A stretch of 64,000 bases of DNA, taken from assembly GCA_015059955.1 (NCBI GenBank), contig SUZK01000005.1, positions 1 to 64,000 on the forward strand, in the 5' to 3' direction. Under the pieces are notes generated by a model. It saw only the letters and a list, made by a program, of their open reading frames with translations. It did no database searches and had not been told where the DNA came from. Positions 10,401 to 22,503 of this stretch are shown here, piece after piece. The translations under genes were made by a program, and so were the position numbers. Source of the DNA: Rikenellaceae bacterium (GTDB lineage Bacteria > Bacteroidota > Bacteroidia > Bacteroidales > Rikenellaceae). Position 1 is the stretch's first letter; every line of letters begins with the position of its first letter.

Positions 10401-10430
10401 TTTGGAAATTCAAGGGGGGGGGTAACTTTG
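10401..10430 (+). promoter_or_regulatory. Bacteroidales-type promoter with G9 tract in the spacer
   Basis: TTTG (10401-10404), 18-nt spacer ending in G9 (10414-10422), TAACTTTG (10423-10430). Confidence 0.6.
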
Positions 10431-10504
10431 TAGTGCGAAAAGTTGTGTAACATGCATGTAGATAGATAAGAATTATTAACTTTGTAAAAATATTTCAGGA
10501 TATC

Positions 10505-12916
10505 ATGAGAGTATTTCAGACAGTGGTATGGTTGGGCATGATGCTATGTGGCATCATGGCGACAAGTGAGGTGGCAGCGCAGAGGGTAGACCTCTCGGGC
10601 CGTGTGGTGGATGAACAGAGTAGCCCTATCGCCTACGCCACGGTGGTGCTCCTCGACGAGGGGTCGCAGGTTACGGGTGGCTCAACAGATGAGGGCGGTA
10701 AGTTCTCACTATCGGCACCCACGGGCAACTACACACTACATGTAAGCTTCGTGGGCTACAAAAACTTAAACCGCAAAGTGGAGCTTACGACAACTACCGA
10801 CCTCGGCAACATAGCCTTAGAGGCCGATAGCGAGAAGATGGAGGAGGTGGTGGTCACGGCAAACCTCATACGTCGTGAGGCCGACCGCTTTGTGGTCGAT
10901 GTTGCCAACTCACCAGTATCTATTGGCAAGGATGGCGAGGAGCTACTCAAGACCGCGCCAGGTGTATGGATACAGGACGACAAGATATCTATCAACGGCT
11001 CATCGGGCTCGAAGATATACCTCAACGACCGCGAGGTGAAGCTCGATGATGCACAGCTTATGGCCTATCTACGCTCGTTGCGTGCCAACGACATACAGCG
11101 CATTGAGGTTATACCTCAGTCGGGTGCCGACTACGACGCATCGTCATCGGGCGGCATCATCAAGATTACGACAAAGCGAAACCTCGACTCAGGCCTTATG
11201 GGCTCGGCATCGCTCGTCGCAAATGGCACTAAGGGCGCGTACAACATAATGCCCTCAGTGTCGCTCAACTACAATAGCGGCAAGGTGAATGCCTATGGCC
11301 GTCTATGGGCAGGCACTAACGGTAACGACTACACAACAGAGGAGCATACCGACTACACCTCTAACACGGTCATAGACGCCGAGACCGAGATGGATGAGCG
11401 CTCGACGTGGGCTGGTGGTAATCTGGGTGTCGTATACGACATCACCAACCGCCACTCGGTGGGTGCCGAGCTACAATACAACTACTGGGGCTCGAATGGC
11501 GACACCGAGACATGGACCGAACGTAGCCTAAATGGCATCACCTCGCGTAGTGATGGCATCTACGACGACAAGGGTCGTAACCACATGCTTACCGCCACGC
11601 TGAACTACATCTACAAGCTCGACGACAAGGGCTCGACGCTGAAGTTTATCGGCGACTACACCAACAATCTATCGCAGTCGTCGAACAACTACTTCGACAC
11701 CAACTGCGACGACCTTAGTGCACCGCTCATCACGCGCGACTCGACATATCGTCAGGCCTCACGCGGCAACTACCAGCTCGGAACAGCCACGGTAGCCTTA
11801 GAGAAGGTGCTATCACCCAAAGTGACACTTAAGGCGGGCTTGAAGTATACCTACAACGGCAACGACAATAACGCCCTCTACGAGTACCAGAAGGATGGCA
11901 CATGGCTCACAAATGATCTGCGTAGCTACGACATTGGCTACAATGAGAATATCGGCGCTGCCTACGTAATTGCCACAGCACGCCTCGGTCGCGTAAGCCT
12001 CGTAGGAGGTCTGCGTGGTGAGTATACAGCATTCCGCTCGGCAGACAAGCTCGTCAAGCAAAACTACTTCGACCTATTCCCCAATGCCAACGTATCGTAC
12101 GCAATAACCAAGGATGGCGCCTACTCGCTTATCGCGCAGTACTCGCGCACCATCAGCCGACCCTCGTTCTGGGCGCTATCACCCAACGAGACCAAGATAT
12201 CGGAGTATATGATACAGCGCGGTAACCCCAACCTGAAACCATCATACAACAACTCGGTGTCGGTGACCGCCGTACTCAAATATAAGTATACGATAAGTGT
12301 CGGCATGCAGATTATGCAGAACGCCATACAGCAGACTACACTTGTGGATAGCGAGAACCCTGAGCTGCTTATCTTGCAGACCATCAACTACCCTACGCTC
12401 AACAACTTCTACGCCACGGTGAGCCTGCCATTCCAGTTCACCAAGTGGTGGAGCGCCAACTTCAACATCACGGCGATGTATATGGGTCAGCGCATCTACC
12501 CCGACGAGCCTGTGCGCCGCAACTTTATGGGCGTAGCCAACGCACAGATGTCATTCACGCTACCCAAGAACTTCTTTATCGAGCTCGACGGCATGTATAT
12601 ACATGGTGCTCAGGCGGGTAACACCAGGATTGCCGACTTCGGCAACCTCAACGCAGCCCTCAAGAAGCGTATGCTCGACAATAAGCTGACGCTGAGCCTC
12701 GGTGTGCAGAACATCGTGCCCATGAAGCAGAGGATAACCATTAAAGAGCCTACATTCGAGCGCGTGATGATTGCCAACCAGCCATGGATGAAGCCCGCCG
12801 TTAAGTTCTCCATATCGTATAACTTTAACTCGGGCAAGCAGTTCCGCGCAAGGAGTGTCGAGAGTGGCTCGGCAGAGGACCGCGGACGTCTTGGCGGTGG
12901 CGGTGGCGGCGAATAG
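10505..12916 (+). CDS. TonB-receptor-like outer membrane beta-barrel protein with N-terminal carboxypeptidase-regulatory-like domain
   Basis: Signal peptide; LSGRVVDEQSSPIAYATVVLL; plug-like region IKITTKRNLDSG; C-terminal beta-barrel; Gly-rich end. Confidence 0.9.
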   Translation: MRVFQTVVWLGMMLCGIMATSEVAAQRVDLSGRVVDEQSSPIAYATVVLLDEGSQVTGGSTDEGGKFSLSAPTGNYTLHVSFVGYKNLNRKVELTTTTDLGNIALEADSEKMEEVVVTANLIRREADRFVVDVANSPVSIGKDGEELLKTAPGVWIQDDKISINGSSGSKIYLNDREVKLDDAQLMAYLRSLRANDIQRIEVIPQSGADYDASSSGGIIKITTKRNLDSGLMGSASLVANGTKGAYNIMPSVSLNYNSGKVNAYGRLWAGTNGNDYTTEEHTDYTSNTVIDAETEMDERSTWAGGNLGVVYDITNRHSVGAELQYNYWGSNGDTETWTERSLNGITSRSDGIYDDKGRNHMLTATLNYIYKLDDKGSTLKFIGDYTNNLSQSSNNYFDTNCDDLSAPLITRDSTYRQASRGNYQLGTATVALEKVLSPKVTLKAGLKYTYNGNDNNALYEYQKDGTWLTNDLRSYDIGYNENIGAAYVIATARLGRVSLVGGLRGEYTAFRSADKLVKQNYFDLFPNANVSYAITKDGAYSLIAQYSRTISRPSFWALSPNETKISEYMIQRGNPNLKPSYNNSVSVTAVLKYKYTISVGMQIMQNAIQQTTLVDSENPELLILQTINYPTLNNFYATVSLPFQFTKWWSANFNITAMYMGQRIYPDEPVRRNFMGVANAQMSFTLPKNFFIELDGMYIHGAQAGNTRIADFGNLNAALKKRMLDNKLTLSLGVQNIVPMKQRITIKEPTFERVMIANQPWMKPAVKFSISYNFNSGKQFRARSVESGSAEDRGRLGGGGGGE

Positions 12917-12982
12917 AAGCTGCTACAAATAAGCTATTAGGAGTGTGAAGGCTTCGCCTGCTTAAGAGTGACAAAGAGAGAT

Positions 12983-13043
12983 TAGGGAAGTTAAGGAGAC
13001 TAAGGGACATAGACAAGCCACCCTAACCTCTCTAACCTCCCTA
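12983..13043. repeat. Heptad-like inverted repeat (TTAGGGA..AAGGAG / CTCTCTAACCTCCCTAA)
   Basis: tagggaagttaaggagactaaggg pairs with ccctaacctctctaacctccctaa; lies between an OMP gene and R2-a. Confidence 0.6.
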
Positions 13044-13071
13044 ATTGCAACCTCAATCAGCCCCACGACCT

Positions 13072-13200
13072 AATTTGTTGTTAGAAGGCTGCAGATACAA
13101 CGCTCGGCAAAAATCCCGACGATGGGCTGTACTTGGCGTACTGCTCATTGTCGGGAATTTTTGTTAGCGGCAGTAGATGTCTGCCTTATCACAACAAATT
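13072..13200. repeat. R2 element copy a (ERIC-like ~129-bp imperfect palindrome)
   Basis: AATTTGTTGTTAGAAGGC ... GCCTTATCACAACAAATT; inner stem ATCCCGAC/GTCGGGA. Confidence 0.85.
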
Positions 13201-14092
13201 ACTGTTTGTGTCTATAAATCTGATAGCTATTTACGAAGTTCTGCCAGACGATGTAGGCTGTGGGGGCTACGGAGGCTACGGGGTCGAGGAAGTTGAGCGA
13301 CATCCAGACTGCAAGGATGGTATTCTTCTGACCTACAGACTGGCCACACGCCACAACATCGCCAAAGTGTCTACCCAGACGACGACCTACATAGAACTGG
13401 GCGAGGCATAACACAAGCGCTACAATGGCGAGCTCCACCTCAATCAAAGGCTCGGCATCGGTGTCGATGATGAAACACGTTGTGCGACCTAAGACCAGAA
13501 CAAGCGAGAAGAGCCATATGTAGAACGACAGCGACGAGTGCGAGGCAAACCACTCGGCACCACGACGCCATGTATAGCGACATAGCTGCGCAAGGGCAAA
13601 GGGGGCGATGAGTGTTGGTGCTACACGCGAGATAATCTCCGCGAAGGTACACGTTCCGTTGCCAAAGGCGTGCAACAGCGGTGGCGCTACGAGCGCCGTA
13701 ACGAGGTTGCATATAAGGCTGTATGTCACCATCGTAGCCACATTAGCGCCGAGCATACCGCCAATGACGACGGCAGCCATGGCAATAGGTGCCATGACGC
13801 ATATCATACCGCCCTGCGCTACGGTCTGGCCGAAGAGCGGATGCAACAAGTAGTATACCGCGATAGAACCAACAAACTGTATGGCGAGCATACACAGGTG
13901 TACCCACCCTACGCGCATATCCCTAATCTCGATACGACAGAACGTGAGGAAGAGCATCGAGGCAATAAGCAGCGGTGTAAGCATATTTGCACTTGCCGCC
14001 TCAAGTTGCGCCAAGGGCCTACATAGGAGTGCCCCGACGACCATCGCCAAGGGCATTGATATTGTCTTTACGGTGTGTCGTGAGAGTGCCAT
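13199..14092 (-). CDS. Bile acid:sodium symporter (BASS) family transporter
   Basis: ~9 TM; GQSVGQKNTILAVWMSLNFLDPVASVAPTAYIVWQN. Confidence 0.82.
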   Translation of the reverse strand: MALSRHTVKTISMPLAMVVGALLCRPLAQLEAASANMLTPLLIASMLFLTFCRIEIRDMRVGWVHLCMLAIQFVGSIAVYYLLHPLFGQTVAQGGMICVMAPIAMAAVVIGGMLGANVATMVTYSLICNLVTALVAPPLLHAFGNGTCTFAEIISRVAPTLIAPFALAQLCRYTWRRGAEWFASHSSLSFYIWLFSLVLVLGRTTCFIIDTDAEPLIEVELAIVALVLCLAQFYVGRRLGRHFGDVVACGQSVGQKNTILAVWMSLNFLDPVASVAPTAYIVWQNFVNSYQIYRHKQ

Positions 14093-14097
14093 AGGGG

Positions 14098-16992
14098 TTA
14101 GTGGGTTAGATATTTAAGCATCGTGCGAAGAAACATATCGCGCTCCTCATCCACGAGGATAGACTCTATGGGGAAGCCGAGGATGATGCCATTCGGCGTT
14201 GCCACAGCAGCGCTCCTCTCGCTATCCTCGTAGGTCATTACGGTCATCGCATCTGCCGACACAGGGGTGATGATATCGCACTGCTCGATGGCGTAACTCT
14301 CGGCACCCATCATTGTGCTAATATTGACCTCGAAACCACGACGTGCGAGCTCCGCAGCCTGGGCGCGTATGGTGCCAAATTCGGGCTTGTTGGTGCCACC
14401 ATGCTTGATGCCCAACACCTGTTCGGACCACGCTCTATCGTCGTCTGTGGCAAGTGGCGAGTGCCACATATCGCCAATGGCCGAGCATCCCGAGATGATG
14501 ACCTTGCCGCCGCGACGTAGGTAGTCGCCAATGGCTATGCGCATAGCGTCGGTAAATGCCTCATGGCGATATCCCTTCTCGGCACGACCTATGGGCGTTG
14601 TTCGTTGCTTGCCCATGATGACATCCACCACATCGTAGCGCGACATATCGACATCGCCAGCCTCAACTGCAGCACGCGATGCAGAGGCGTAGCTGAAGCC
14701 CGCCGCAGCGATAGATGCGCCATGAAGCGCCGCATAGTCGAAGCTATTGCCAGCGATGACATTCGCAGCATAGTTATCGTTGCTCAGGCCGAGATTCTCG
14801 CTCAATGGGTCGTAGTCGTGCTGCGCACCGATGAAGGCTATATCCTCGATATACCCCACGCCGCTATCTTCGTCAAGGTAGAAGCCCACAGCCTCATCCT
14901 CGCGGCGACTGATGGGGGCTGACACTCTGTCGAAGCCGTTGATAACCATCACACGCCCCTTCTCGCGACGCTGCACACAGGCAGAGATAACCTCCGAGTC
15001 GAAGCTCTCACCACCACGGTTCACGGCGGTTATCTTGTAGCTATACACCTCGCCCAAGCGCTGCTCGACATAGAGCGATGTGCCCTCCACACGACGTCCC
15101 GCGTCGAAGCCACCATCACCCACGCGCGTATATAGTATATAGTAGTCGGCAGTAGCCGTAGGTTCGAATATATCCTCGGCAGGTTGCCAGCTGAGTTTGA
15201 CACTGCGGTCGACAATATGGGCGCTAAAGCGCTTCACGGGGAGTGGCTGCACGACATACTCCATGTCGTACTGCGCAGCTATGTGTTTGAGCATGCCTTT
15301 ATATATCGCTCGACTGACATCGAAGCGAAAGGCGGGGTCGAGACCGAGGCGCATCTCCGCAAAGTTTTGATGCGACATAACCTCCAAAAGGAGCGTTGGG
15401 CACTTGGGGATACGCGCCTCATAGTATGCTCTATCCCACATACCACGGCGCATCCATCGTGGCTCATACATAGCGCGTATGTCCTTAACCACGGAGGTCA
15501 TCACAGCATCGGTAAGCTCACGCGAGAGTAGACGCGACGCGCCACCCACGAAGAGTCCCTCGTCATCACGCGTGCAGTAGATACCGAGTGTACCTATAAC
15601 ATCGTCATTATCGCGACGACCAGCGTCCGAGTGCAGAGCAAAGGCGAGGTCTATGGGGATATTACGACCCAACGTGTCGGGATTGTGCTGCGTGCCTCCC
15701 ATAAGGTCATTCACCCAGTGTGGGCGCGACATATAGTCCTCGGTATAGTCATCGCTGCCACCCTTGCCCTCGTACACATCTGTCGAGAAGCCCGACCACT
15801 GAAGCCAATAGCGCGAGCCCTCAGCGAAGCGAGGCATATCGCTCGTCTCGCACTGCTCACCACGATATATGTTACCCATACCGCCACCAATCTTAACAGC
15901 ATCGGCAGTGACAACACCCGTATATTTTGAGAAGTTATCTATCGACACGAGCTTCTCGTGGTAGCCAGCCTCGAAGTAGAAGTCACCAAGACACACCCAC
16001 ATACCGCCTCCCATACGCTGGTTGACGCACAACTCGCGGTCGCCACCCGACGCATGCACCGTATAGTGGGCATCGGTGATGGAGCGCGGATGGGTGCTAT
16101 ACGAGACGTAGACGCTATATATGCCAGGCGTAGGTATCTCGCCGCCCCACGACGCAGTGCTCACACGCGAGGGCTTGTCGCACGCCTCAACCATGCGTGT
16201 TGTGCCATCCTCGAAGGGGTTATGTCGCGAGGCGTAGTAGCGCTGAAGGTGGGCAAAGCCACGACCACCCTGCTGCCACTCGTGCTTACGCGAGTGCTCT
16301 CTATATATCGTTGCATCTATGCCGGCATCATTGTCAATGATAAACTCCTCGCAACGCATGCTACGCTCACGCGGAAGTAGCACGTTTGCACCAGCCCTCT
16401 CGAGCATAGGCACAAGGTAGGGTATGACGAAGCTCTGCGTGAACATATCCTCGACGGTGAGCCACAGCTTAGGGCGCTGCCAGCACCACGCACCCGCCTT
16501 CTGCTGCCATATGCGGCCATGGCTCTGCCAGAGGGCTATATGGCGGTTCGCAAGACCATTGGTGGGTTGCGACAGAGAGCTAAGGCGTGTGATAAGCGGC
16601 GTTACGTTATCATAAGTAAAATGGTTGTCCACACCACCATTACGTCCCATTACGAGGCTCTCGATGGGCTTTCCATCGGCAAATAATGCAAGCTCACACT
16701 CAGCGTACTTCTCGGGTAGCACCTCACGCACCTCGTCGTAGAGCGTTGCAATATCATCCTCACGATAGGGGTAGTAACCTAACTCCGCCGAGGCATATAT
16801 CTCCACACGCGGTGCATCGCCCTCGCCTATACGACTCTCAACGATAGTTACACGGCCACCGCTGACCTCCCTACGTAGGAAGTCGGTGAGCACGGTGGCT
16901 ATCTTGCCATGCACCTTCTTAGGCAACGAGGCCTCGGCATATAGCTCAATAGGTATGAGCAGTAGAAATATGTATAGGATTATGCGTCGCAT
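14098..16992 (-). CDS. Secreted golvesin/xanthan-lyase-CBD-like protein with amidase-like and FN3-like regions
   Basis: Signal peptide MRRIILYIFLLLIPIELYAEA; IYSVYVSYSTHPRSITDAHYTVHASGG; LAFALHSDAG; FN3-like segment. Start moved from 17112 to 16992. Confidence 0.72.
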   Translation of the reverse strand: MRRIILYIFLLLIPIELYAEASLPKKVHGKIATVLTDFLRREVSGGRVTIVESRIGEGDAPRVEIYASAELGYYPYREDDIATLYDEVREVLPEKYAECELALFADGKPIESLVMGRNGGVDNHFTYDNVTPLITRLSSLSQPTNGLANRHIALWQSHGRIWQQKAGAWCWQRPKLWLTVEDMFTQSFVIPYLVPMLERAGANVLLPRERSMRCEEFIIDNDAGIDATIYREHSRKHEWQQGGRGFAHLQRYYASRHNPFEDGTTRMVEACDKPSRVSTASWGGEIPTPGIYSVYVSYSTHPRSITDAHYTVHASGGDRELCVNQRMGGGMWVCLGDFYFEAGYHEKLVSIDNFSKYTGVVTADAVKIGGGMGNIYRGEQCETSDMPRFAEGSRYWLQWSGFSTDVYEGKGGSDDYTEDYMSRPHWVNDLMGGTQHNPDTLGRNIPIDLAFALHSDAGRRDNDDVIGTLGIYCTRDDEGLFVGGASRLLSRELTDAVMTSVVKDIRAMYEPRWMRRGMWDRAYYEARIPKCPTLLLEVMSHQNFAEMRLGLDPAFRFDVSRAIYKGMLKHIAAQYDMEYVVQPLPVKRFSAHIVDRSVKLSWQPAEDIFEPTATADYYILYTRVGDGGFDAGRRVEGTSLYVEQRLGEVYSYKITAVNRGGESFDSEVISACVQRREKGRVMVINGFDRVSAPISRREDEAVGFYLDEDSGVGYIEDIAFIGAQHDYDPLSENLGLSNDNYAANVIAGNSFDYAALHGASIAAAGFSYASASRAAVEAGDVDMSRYDVVDVIMGKQRTTPIGRAEKGYRHEAFTDAMRIAIGDYLRRGGKVIISGCSAIGDMWHSPLATDDDRAWSEQVLGIKHGGTNKPEFGTIRAQAAELARRGFEVNISTMMGAESYAIEQCDIITPVSADAMTVMTYEDSERSAAVATPNGIILGFPIESILVDEERDMFLRTMLKYLTH

Positions 16993-17130
16993 GATGGGCA
17001 AAGGTAATAAGATTTTGCCATAACAACGCCCCTTTATGGCAATAAATTTTGCAAAATGGCAATGGCGTGTGATGATTATCTCAAATTGTTTCGTAACTTT
17101 GTCACCAAACATATAAAACCTAAATACGTC

Positions 17131-18417
17131 ATGAGAAAACTTTTCACATTAGCTCTACTCTTTATGGGCATAGCTACGGCAAGCGCCCAGAGCTTCGAGG
17201 ATAACTTCGAGGATAGAACACTCCGCATAGACTACACCTTCATAGGCAATAGCCAAGAACAGCATGTTGCACTGCGCGAGATGTCGAAGAGTGACAACTG
17301 GTGGGGACGTCGCGTAAACCTCGACGAGGTGCCGCTAAAGGGCAATGGCGACCTTACGCTCTACAACGCCACAACCAAGGAGGTGATATACAAAACCTCG
17401 TTCTCATCGCTCTTCCAGGAGTGGATAACAACACCCGAGGCTGCGACCATAACCAAGAGCTTCGAGTTCACAATCCTTGTGCCTATGCCTCGTGAGGAGG
17501 TTGTTGCCGAGGTTGTCTTGCGCGACAACACTGGCAAGGAGAGCCGTCTGCAACACACCATACAGCCAAGCGACCTCCTTATTCGCGACCGCTCTAAGCA
17601 GCAGGCACTGCCCTACACCTACCTTCACAAGGGCGGCGACTCGAAGGAGTGTATCGACGTGGTAATCCTTGCCGAGGGTTACACCACCGAGCAGATGGGA
17701 ACATTCATGGAGGATGCCAAGATGGCTACCGAGGAGATACTATCGTATGAGCCCTTCAACAGCCACCGCGAGAAGTTTAACTTCATCGCCGTAGCTACCC
17801 CATCGAAGGATAGCAATGTCAGCGTACCCCACGGCTTAGCATGGCGCGAGACCGCCGTAAACTCCAACTTCACAACATTCTACATGTGGCGTTACCTTAC
17901 GACAGGCAATGTATACACGATGTTCGACCTTACGACAAACATCCCTACCGAGCACTTTATAATACTCGCCAACACCGATACTTATGGCGGTGGTGGCATC
18001 TATAACTCATACACGCTGACCACGGCACACCACCAAGACTTCCGCCCCGTTGTGGTACACGAATTCGGCCACTCGTTTGGTGGTCTTGGTGACGAGTACT
18101 TCTACGAGCAAAGCGACTCGAACGACGAGATGCACTCACTCAGCCACGAGCCTTGGGAGCCAAATATCACAACACTTGTAGATTTCGACTCTAAGTGGGC
18201 AGATATGGTTGCCGAGGGCATCGAGACACCATCGGAGCCTACCGACGAGCGCAAGGCAAACTATACGGTGGGCGTTTATGAGGGTGGCGGCTACCGCACC
18301 AAGGGCATATATCGTCCTGCGGTAGTATGCCGTATGCGTGACAATGTAGCCGAGCGCTTCTGCCCAGTGTGCGAGCGTGCTATTGAGCGTGTTATCCTCC
18401 ACCAGACACAAGAGTAA
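17131..18417 (+). CDS. IgA-peptidase M64-family secreted metalloprotease
   Basis: Signal peptide MRKLFTLALLFMGIATASAQ; VILAEGYT, VVHEFGHSFGGLGDEY; CPVCERAI. Confidence 0.88.
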   Translation: MRKLFTLALLFMGIATASAQSFEDNFEDRTLRIDYTFIGNSQEQHVALREMSKSDNWWGRRVNLDEVPLKGNGDLTLYNATTKEVIYKTSFSSLFQEWITTPEAATITKSFEFTILVPMPREEVVAEVVLRDNTGKESRLQHTIQPSDLLIRDRSKQQALPYTYLHKGGDSKECIDVVILAEGYTTEQMGTFMEDAKMATEEILSYEPFNSHREKFNFIAVATPSKDSNVSVPHGLAWRETAVNSNFTTFYMWRYLTTGNVYTMFDLTTNIPTEHFIILANTDTYGGGGIYNSYTLTTAHHQDFRPVVVHEFGHSFGGLGDEYFYEQSDSNDEMHSLSHEPWEPNITTLVDFDSKWADMVAEGIETPSEPTDERKANYTVGVYEGGGYRTKGIYRPAVVCRMRDNVAERFCPVCERAIERVILHQTQE

Positions 18418-18503
18418 AGATAATCAGTAAGATGAGGCAATGGATAGCTACATTCAAAATCTTTCATCATTCATCTTGCTCGATATTTGCATAACGCGAA
18501 AGT

Positions 18504-19019
18504 ATGAACATTGATAAGCAGAATGGTCTGCCTGAGAGAAGTGACTACTCGGCAGAGGATAAGAAGTTTATGAAGATGGCCATAGAGCTATCTATAAGTA
18601 ACATAGATGAGGGCGGAGGTCCTTTTGGTGCTGTCATCGTACGCGATGGCAAGGTGGTAGCTAAGGGTGCTAACCGCGTGGTACCGAACAACGACCCTAC
18701 GGCACATGCCGAGGTGGTTGCCATACGCAACGCCTGTCGCGAGTTGGAGACCTTCGACCTCAAGGGGTGTACTGTCTACACCTCGTGTGAGCCATGCCCG
18801 ATGTGCCTCAGCGCCCTCTACTGGGCAGGCATCGAGCGTATATGTTACGCCAACACCAAGCGCGATGCTGCAGCCATAGAGTTCGACGACTCGTTCATCT
18901 ACGACCAGCTACGCTTGGACTACGACCGTCGCTCGATACACTGCGAGCACTTCATGCGCGACGAGGCTATGGAGGCCTTCCGCAAGTGGAACGACAAGCT
19001 CGACAAGGTTGAGTACTAA
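18504..19019 (+). CDS. guaD: Guanine deaminase (CDA fold)
   Basis: GGPFGAVIVRDG, NDPTAHAEVVAIRNAC, YTSCEPCPMCLSALYWAGI, FDDSFIYDQL. Confidence 0.87.
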   Translation: MNIDKQNGLPERSDYSAEDKKFMKMAIELSISNIDEGGGPFGAVIVRDGKVVAKGANRVVPNNDPTAHAEVVAIRNACRELETFDLKGCTVYTSCEPCPMCLSALYWAGIERICYANTKRDAAAIEFDDSFIYDQLRLDYDRRSIHCEHFMRDEAMEAFRKWNDKLDKVEY

Positions 19020-19030
19020 CAAAGATAACC

Positions 19031-19783
19031 ATGCAAAGAGTACTACTTTCCCTGATATGCATCATTGCTGCGACAACGACACTCTCGGCGCAGAAGATTG
19101 TGGCACACCGTGGCCACCACTCGGCAGAGGGTGCTGCGCAGAATGCCATATCGTCACTCGTAGCAGCCGATGAGGCCTCTATCGAGGTCGTCGAGTTCGA
19201 CGTTGTGATGACCGCCGACAACCATCTTGTTGTAGCCCATGGCCCCAACCACCCTGCCGACAACAAGATGCGCATAGGCGACACGACGCTTGACACACTA
19301 CGCACCACGCCGCTGCCTAATGGCGAAACGTTACCGACGCTTGATGAGTACCTCGATGTTGCGATGCGCTACCCCAATATCCATATGTTGGTGGAGATAA
19401 AGATTTGGGGCAATGAGGATGTCGAGGCGTGCTTCAACGCAATAGAAGATGCTATCGCCGAGCGTGGTCTCTCGGAGCGTACCACATACATATCCTTCAG
19501 CCGCAAGATATGCGACCTTGCCGCAGAGCATGGTGCGATGTACCTTGCTGGCGACCTCTCGCCAAAGAGAGTTGCCAAGCGTGGCTACAAGGGCATTAGC
19601 TACCCTACTGTCATCCTACGCCTACACCCCGCATGGATACGCCGAGCACACAACCTCGGCCTCGAGGTGAGCATCTGGACGGTAAACAACCGTAAGGATG
19701 CCGAGTGGGCGATACGCCACAACGTGGACTACATAACAACAGATAACCCAGCGCTCATAAGCGAGTGCATAGCAAACAAATAG
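19031..19783 (+). CDS. Glycerophosphodiester phosphodiesterase
   Basis: VAHRGHHSAEGAAQNAISSL, VEFDVVMTADNHLVVAHG, VSIWTVNNRKDAEWAI. Confidence 0.92.
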   Translation: MQRVLLSLICIIAATTTLSAQKIVAHRGHHSAEGAAQNAISSLVAADEASIEVVEFDVVMTADNHLVVAHGPNHPADNKMRIGDTTLDTLRTTPLPNGETLPTLDEYLDVAMRYPNIHMLVEIKIWGNEDVEACFNAIEDAIAERGLSERTTYISFSRKICDLAAEHGAMYLAGDLSPKRVAKRGYKGISYPTVILRLHPAWIRRAHNLGLEVSIWTVNNRKDAEWAIRHNVDYITTDNPALISECIANK

Positions 19784-19797
19784 ACGAATAAACCTCT

Positions 19798-21057
19798 ATG
19801 AAACTAAAATATAACGCCGAAGATAGACTCCCCGCAGGGGCGCTTGCCATCTACTCGTTGCAGTGGTTCGTGCTATGTATTGCGGTGGTTGCCACAAGCG
19901 TCTTCGTGGCACAGGGGACACCCGAAGAGAAGCTCTTTTATGCACAGAAACTCTTTGCCGTGATGGGCATCGCGGGACTCATTCAAGTTATATGGGGTCA
20001 CCGCCTACCATTGGTCGTGGGCCCTGCCGCAGTGTTGCTCGTAGGTGTGATATCGGCACTATCGTCGAACGCCACAACCGATGGCATATACACATCCATT
20101 GCCATTGGTGGTGTCATCACCACACTGCTCACCATAGGTAACACGATGCGCTACATACAGCGCCTCTTTACGCCACGCATCATCGTCGTGATACTGATGC
20201 TCATAGCCTTTACGCTGACGCCTACAATATCGCAGAAGCTCGTCTTTGCGCCCTATGCCACACACGACCAGCATATCTTCGGCTTGGTATTCGCCATCGT
20301 GGGCACGCTGACAATGGTCGCCCTCAACCGCACGTTGAAGGGTGTCGCCAAGAGCCTTATCATCCCTGCGGCACTCATCGTTGGCAGCGTGGTATATTTT
20401 GCGCTCTTCGACATGCCCACAAAGAGTGGCTCGGCAGCCTCGATGGATAACCTCTTCATCGACAGCATAACGTTCGACTGGGGTCTTATTATCGCCTTTG
20501 TAGTGTGCTACATAGCCCTTATCATCAACGATATAGGCTCTATCGAGTCGCTCGGCTCGATGCTTCAAAGCGACAATATGCCACGACGTATGAAGCGAGG
20601 CATAGCCATAACAGGCGTGATGAACATCGTATCGGGAGCTATGGGTGTCCTCGGCCCTGTGAACTACTCTATGAGCCCAGGCGTTATCGCCTCTACGGGG
20701 TGTGCGGCACGTCGCGCACTGATACCCGCAACCGTAGCCCTAACGCTATGCGCCCTCTCGCCCGACATCATTTGGGCACTTACGGCCATTCCTGCGCCCG
20801 TCATCGGTGTCATCCTGCTATACCTTATGGGTACGCAGCTGGCCGCCTCGTTCGAGATGCTTCAGTCGACAAAGTCGGCAGAGACCTTTGCCGATGCGCT
20901 GACATTAGGTCTTCCGCTGATGGTGGCGATGCTCTTCCAGCTTATGCCCCCAGGCATTGCACCTAAGGTTGTAGAGCCTCTTATGGGCAATGGCTTTGCG
21001 ATGGGTGTCATCACCGTTCTGCTCTTGGAGCATGTGGTAAACCGCCGAAAAGCGTAG
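19798..21057 (+). CDS. Uracil/xanthine permease (NCS2 family)
   Basis: NCS2-like multi-TM protein with NDIGSIESLG, ITGVMNIVSGAMGVLGPVNYSMSPGVIASTG. Confidence 0.87.
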   Translation: MKLKYNAEDRLPAGALAIYSLQWFVLCIAVVATSVFVAQGTPEEKLFYAQKLFAVMGIAGLIQVIWGHRLPLVVGPAAVLLVGVISALSSNATTDGIYTSIAIGGVITTLLTIGNTMRYIQRLFTPRIIVVILMLIAFTLTPTISQKLVFAPYATHDQHIFGLVFAIVGTLTMVALNRTLKGVAKSLIIPAALIVGSVVYFALFDMPTKSGSAASMDNLFIDSITFDWGLIIAFVVCYIALIINDIGSIESLGSMLQSDNMPRRMKRGIAITGVMNIVSGAMGVLGPVNYSMSPGVIASTGCAARRALIPATVALTLCALSPDIIWALTAIPAPVIGVILLYLMGTQLAASFEMLQSTKSAETFADALTLGLPLMVAMLFQLMPPGIAPKVVEPLMGNGFAMGVITVLLLEHVVNRRKA

Positions 21058-21175
21058 TTTTAACCCCTCGGTCAATAAAGTGTTGAAAAAATAGTTGGCA
21101 CGACGCACATCAATTAGATAAAATTTTCTAATTTTGTAGCCGTGAAATTACGTCATGCGCAGACATGACATCTAA

Positions 21176-22471
<1,296 letters not shown>

Positions 22472-22503
22472 CAATAGCACATATCAGAGATAGAAGGTAA
22501 ACA

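Noticed and set aside
13072-13200. R2 as integron attC sites
   Set aside because: Size, folding and stop-codon adjacency are attC-like, but the RYYYAAC/GTTRRRY core boxes are not present and there is no integrase in the window.
16993-17130. N-terminal extensions in the ORF track for 14098..17112 and 17056..18417
   Set aside because: Signal peptides begin at 16992 and 17131; the extensions overlap each other in the divergent promoter region.
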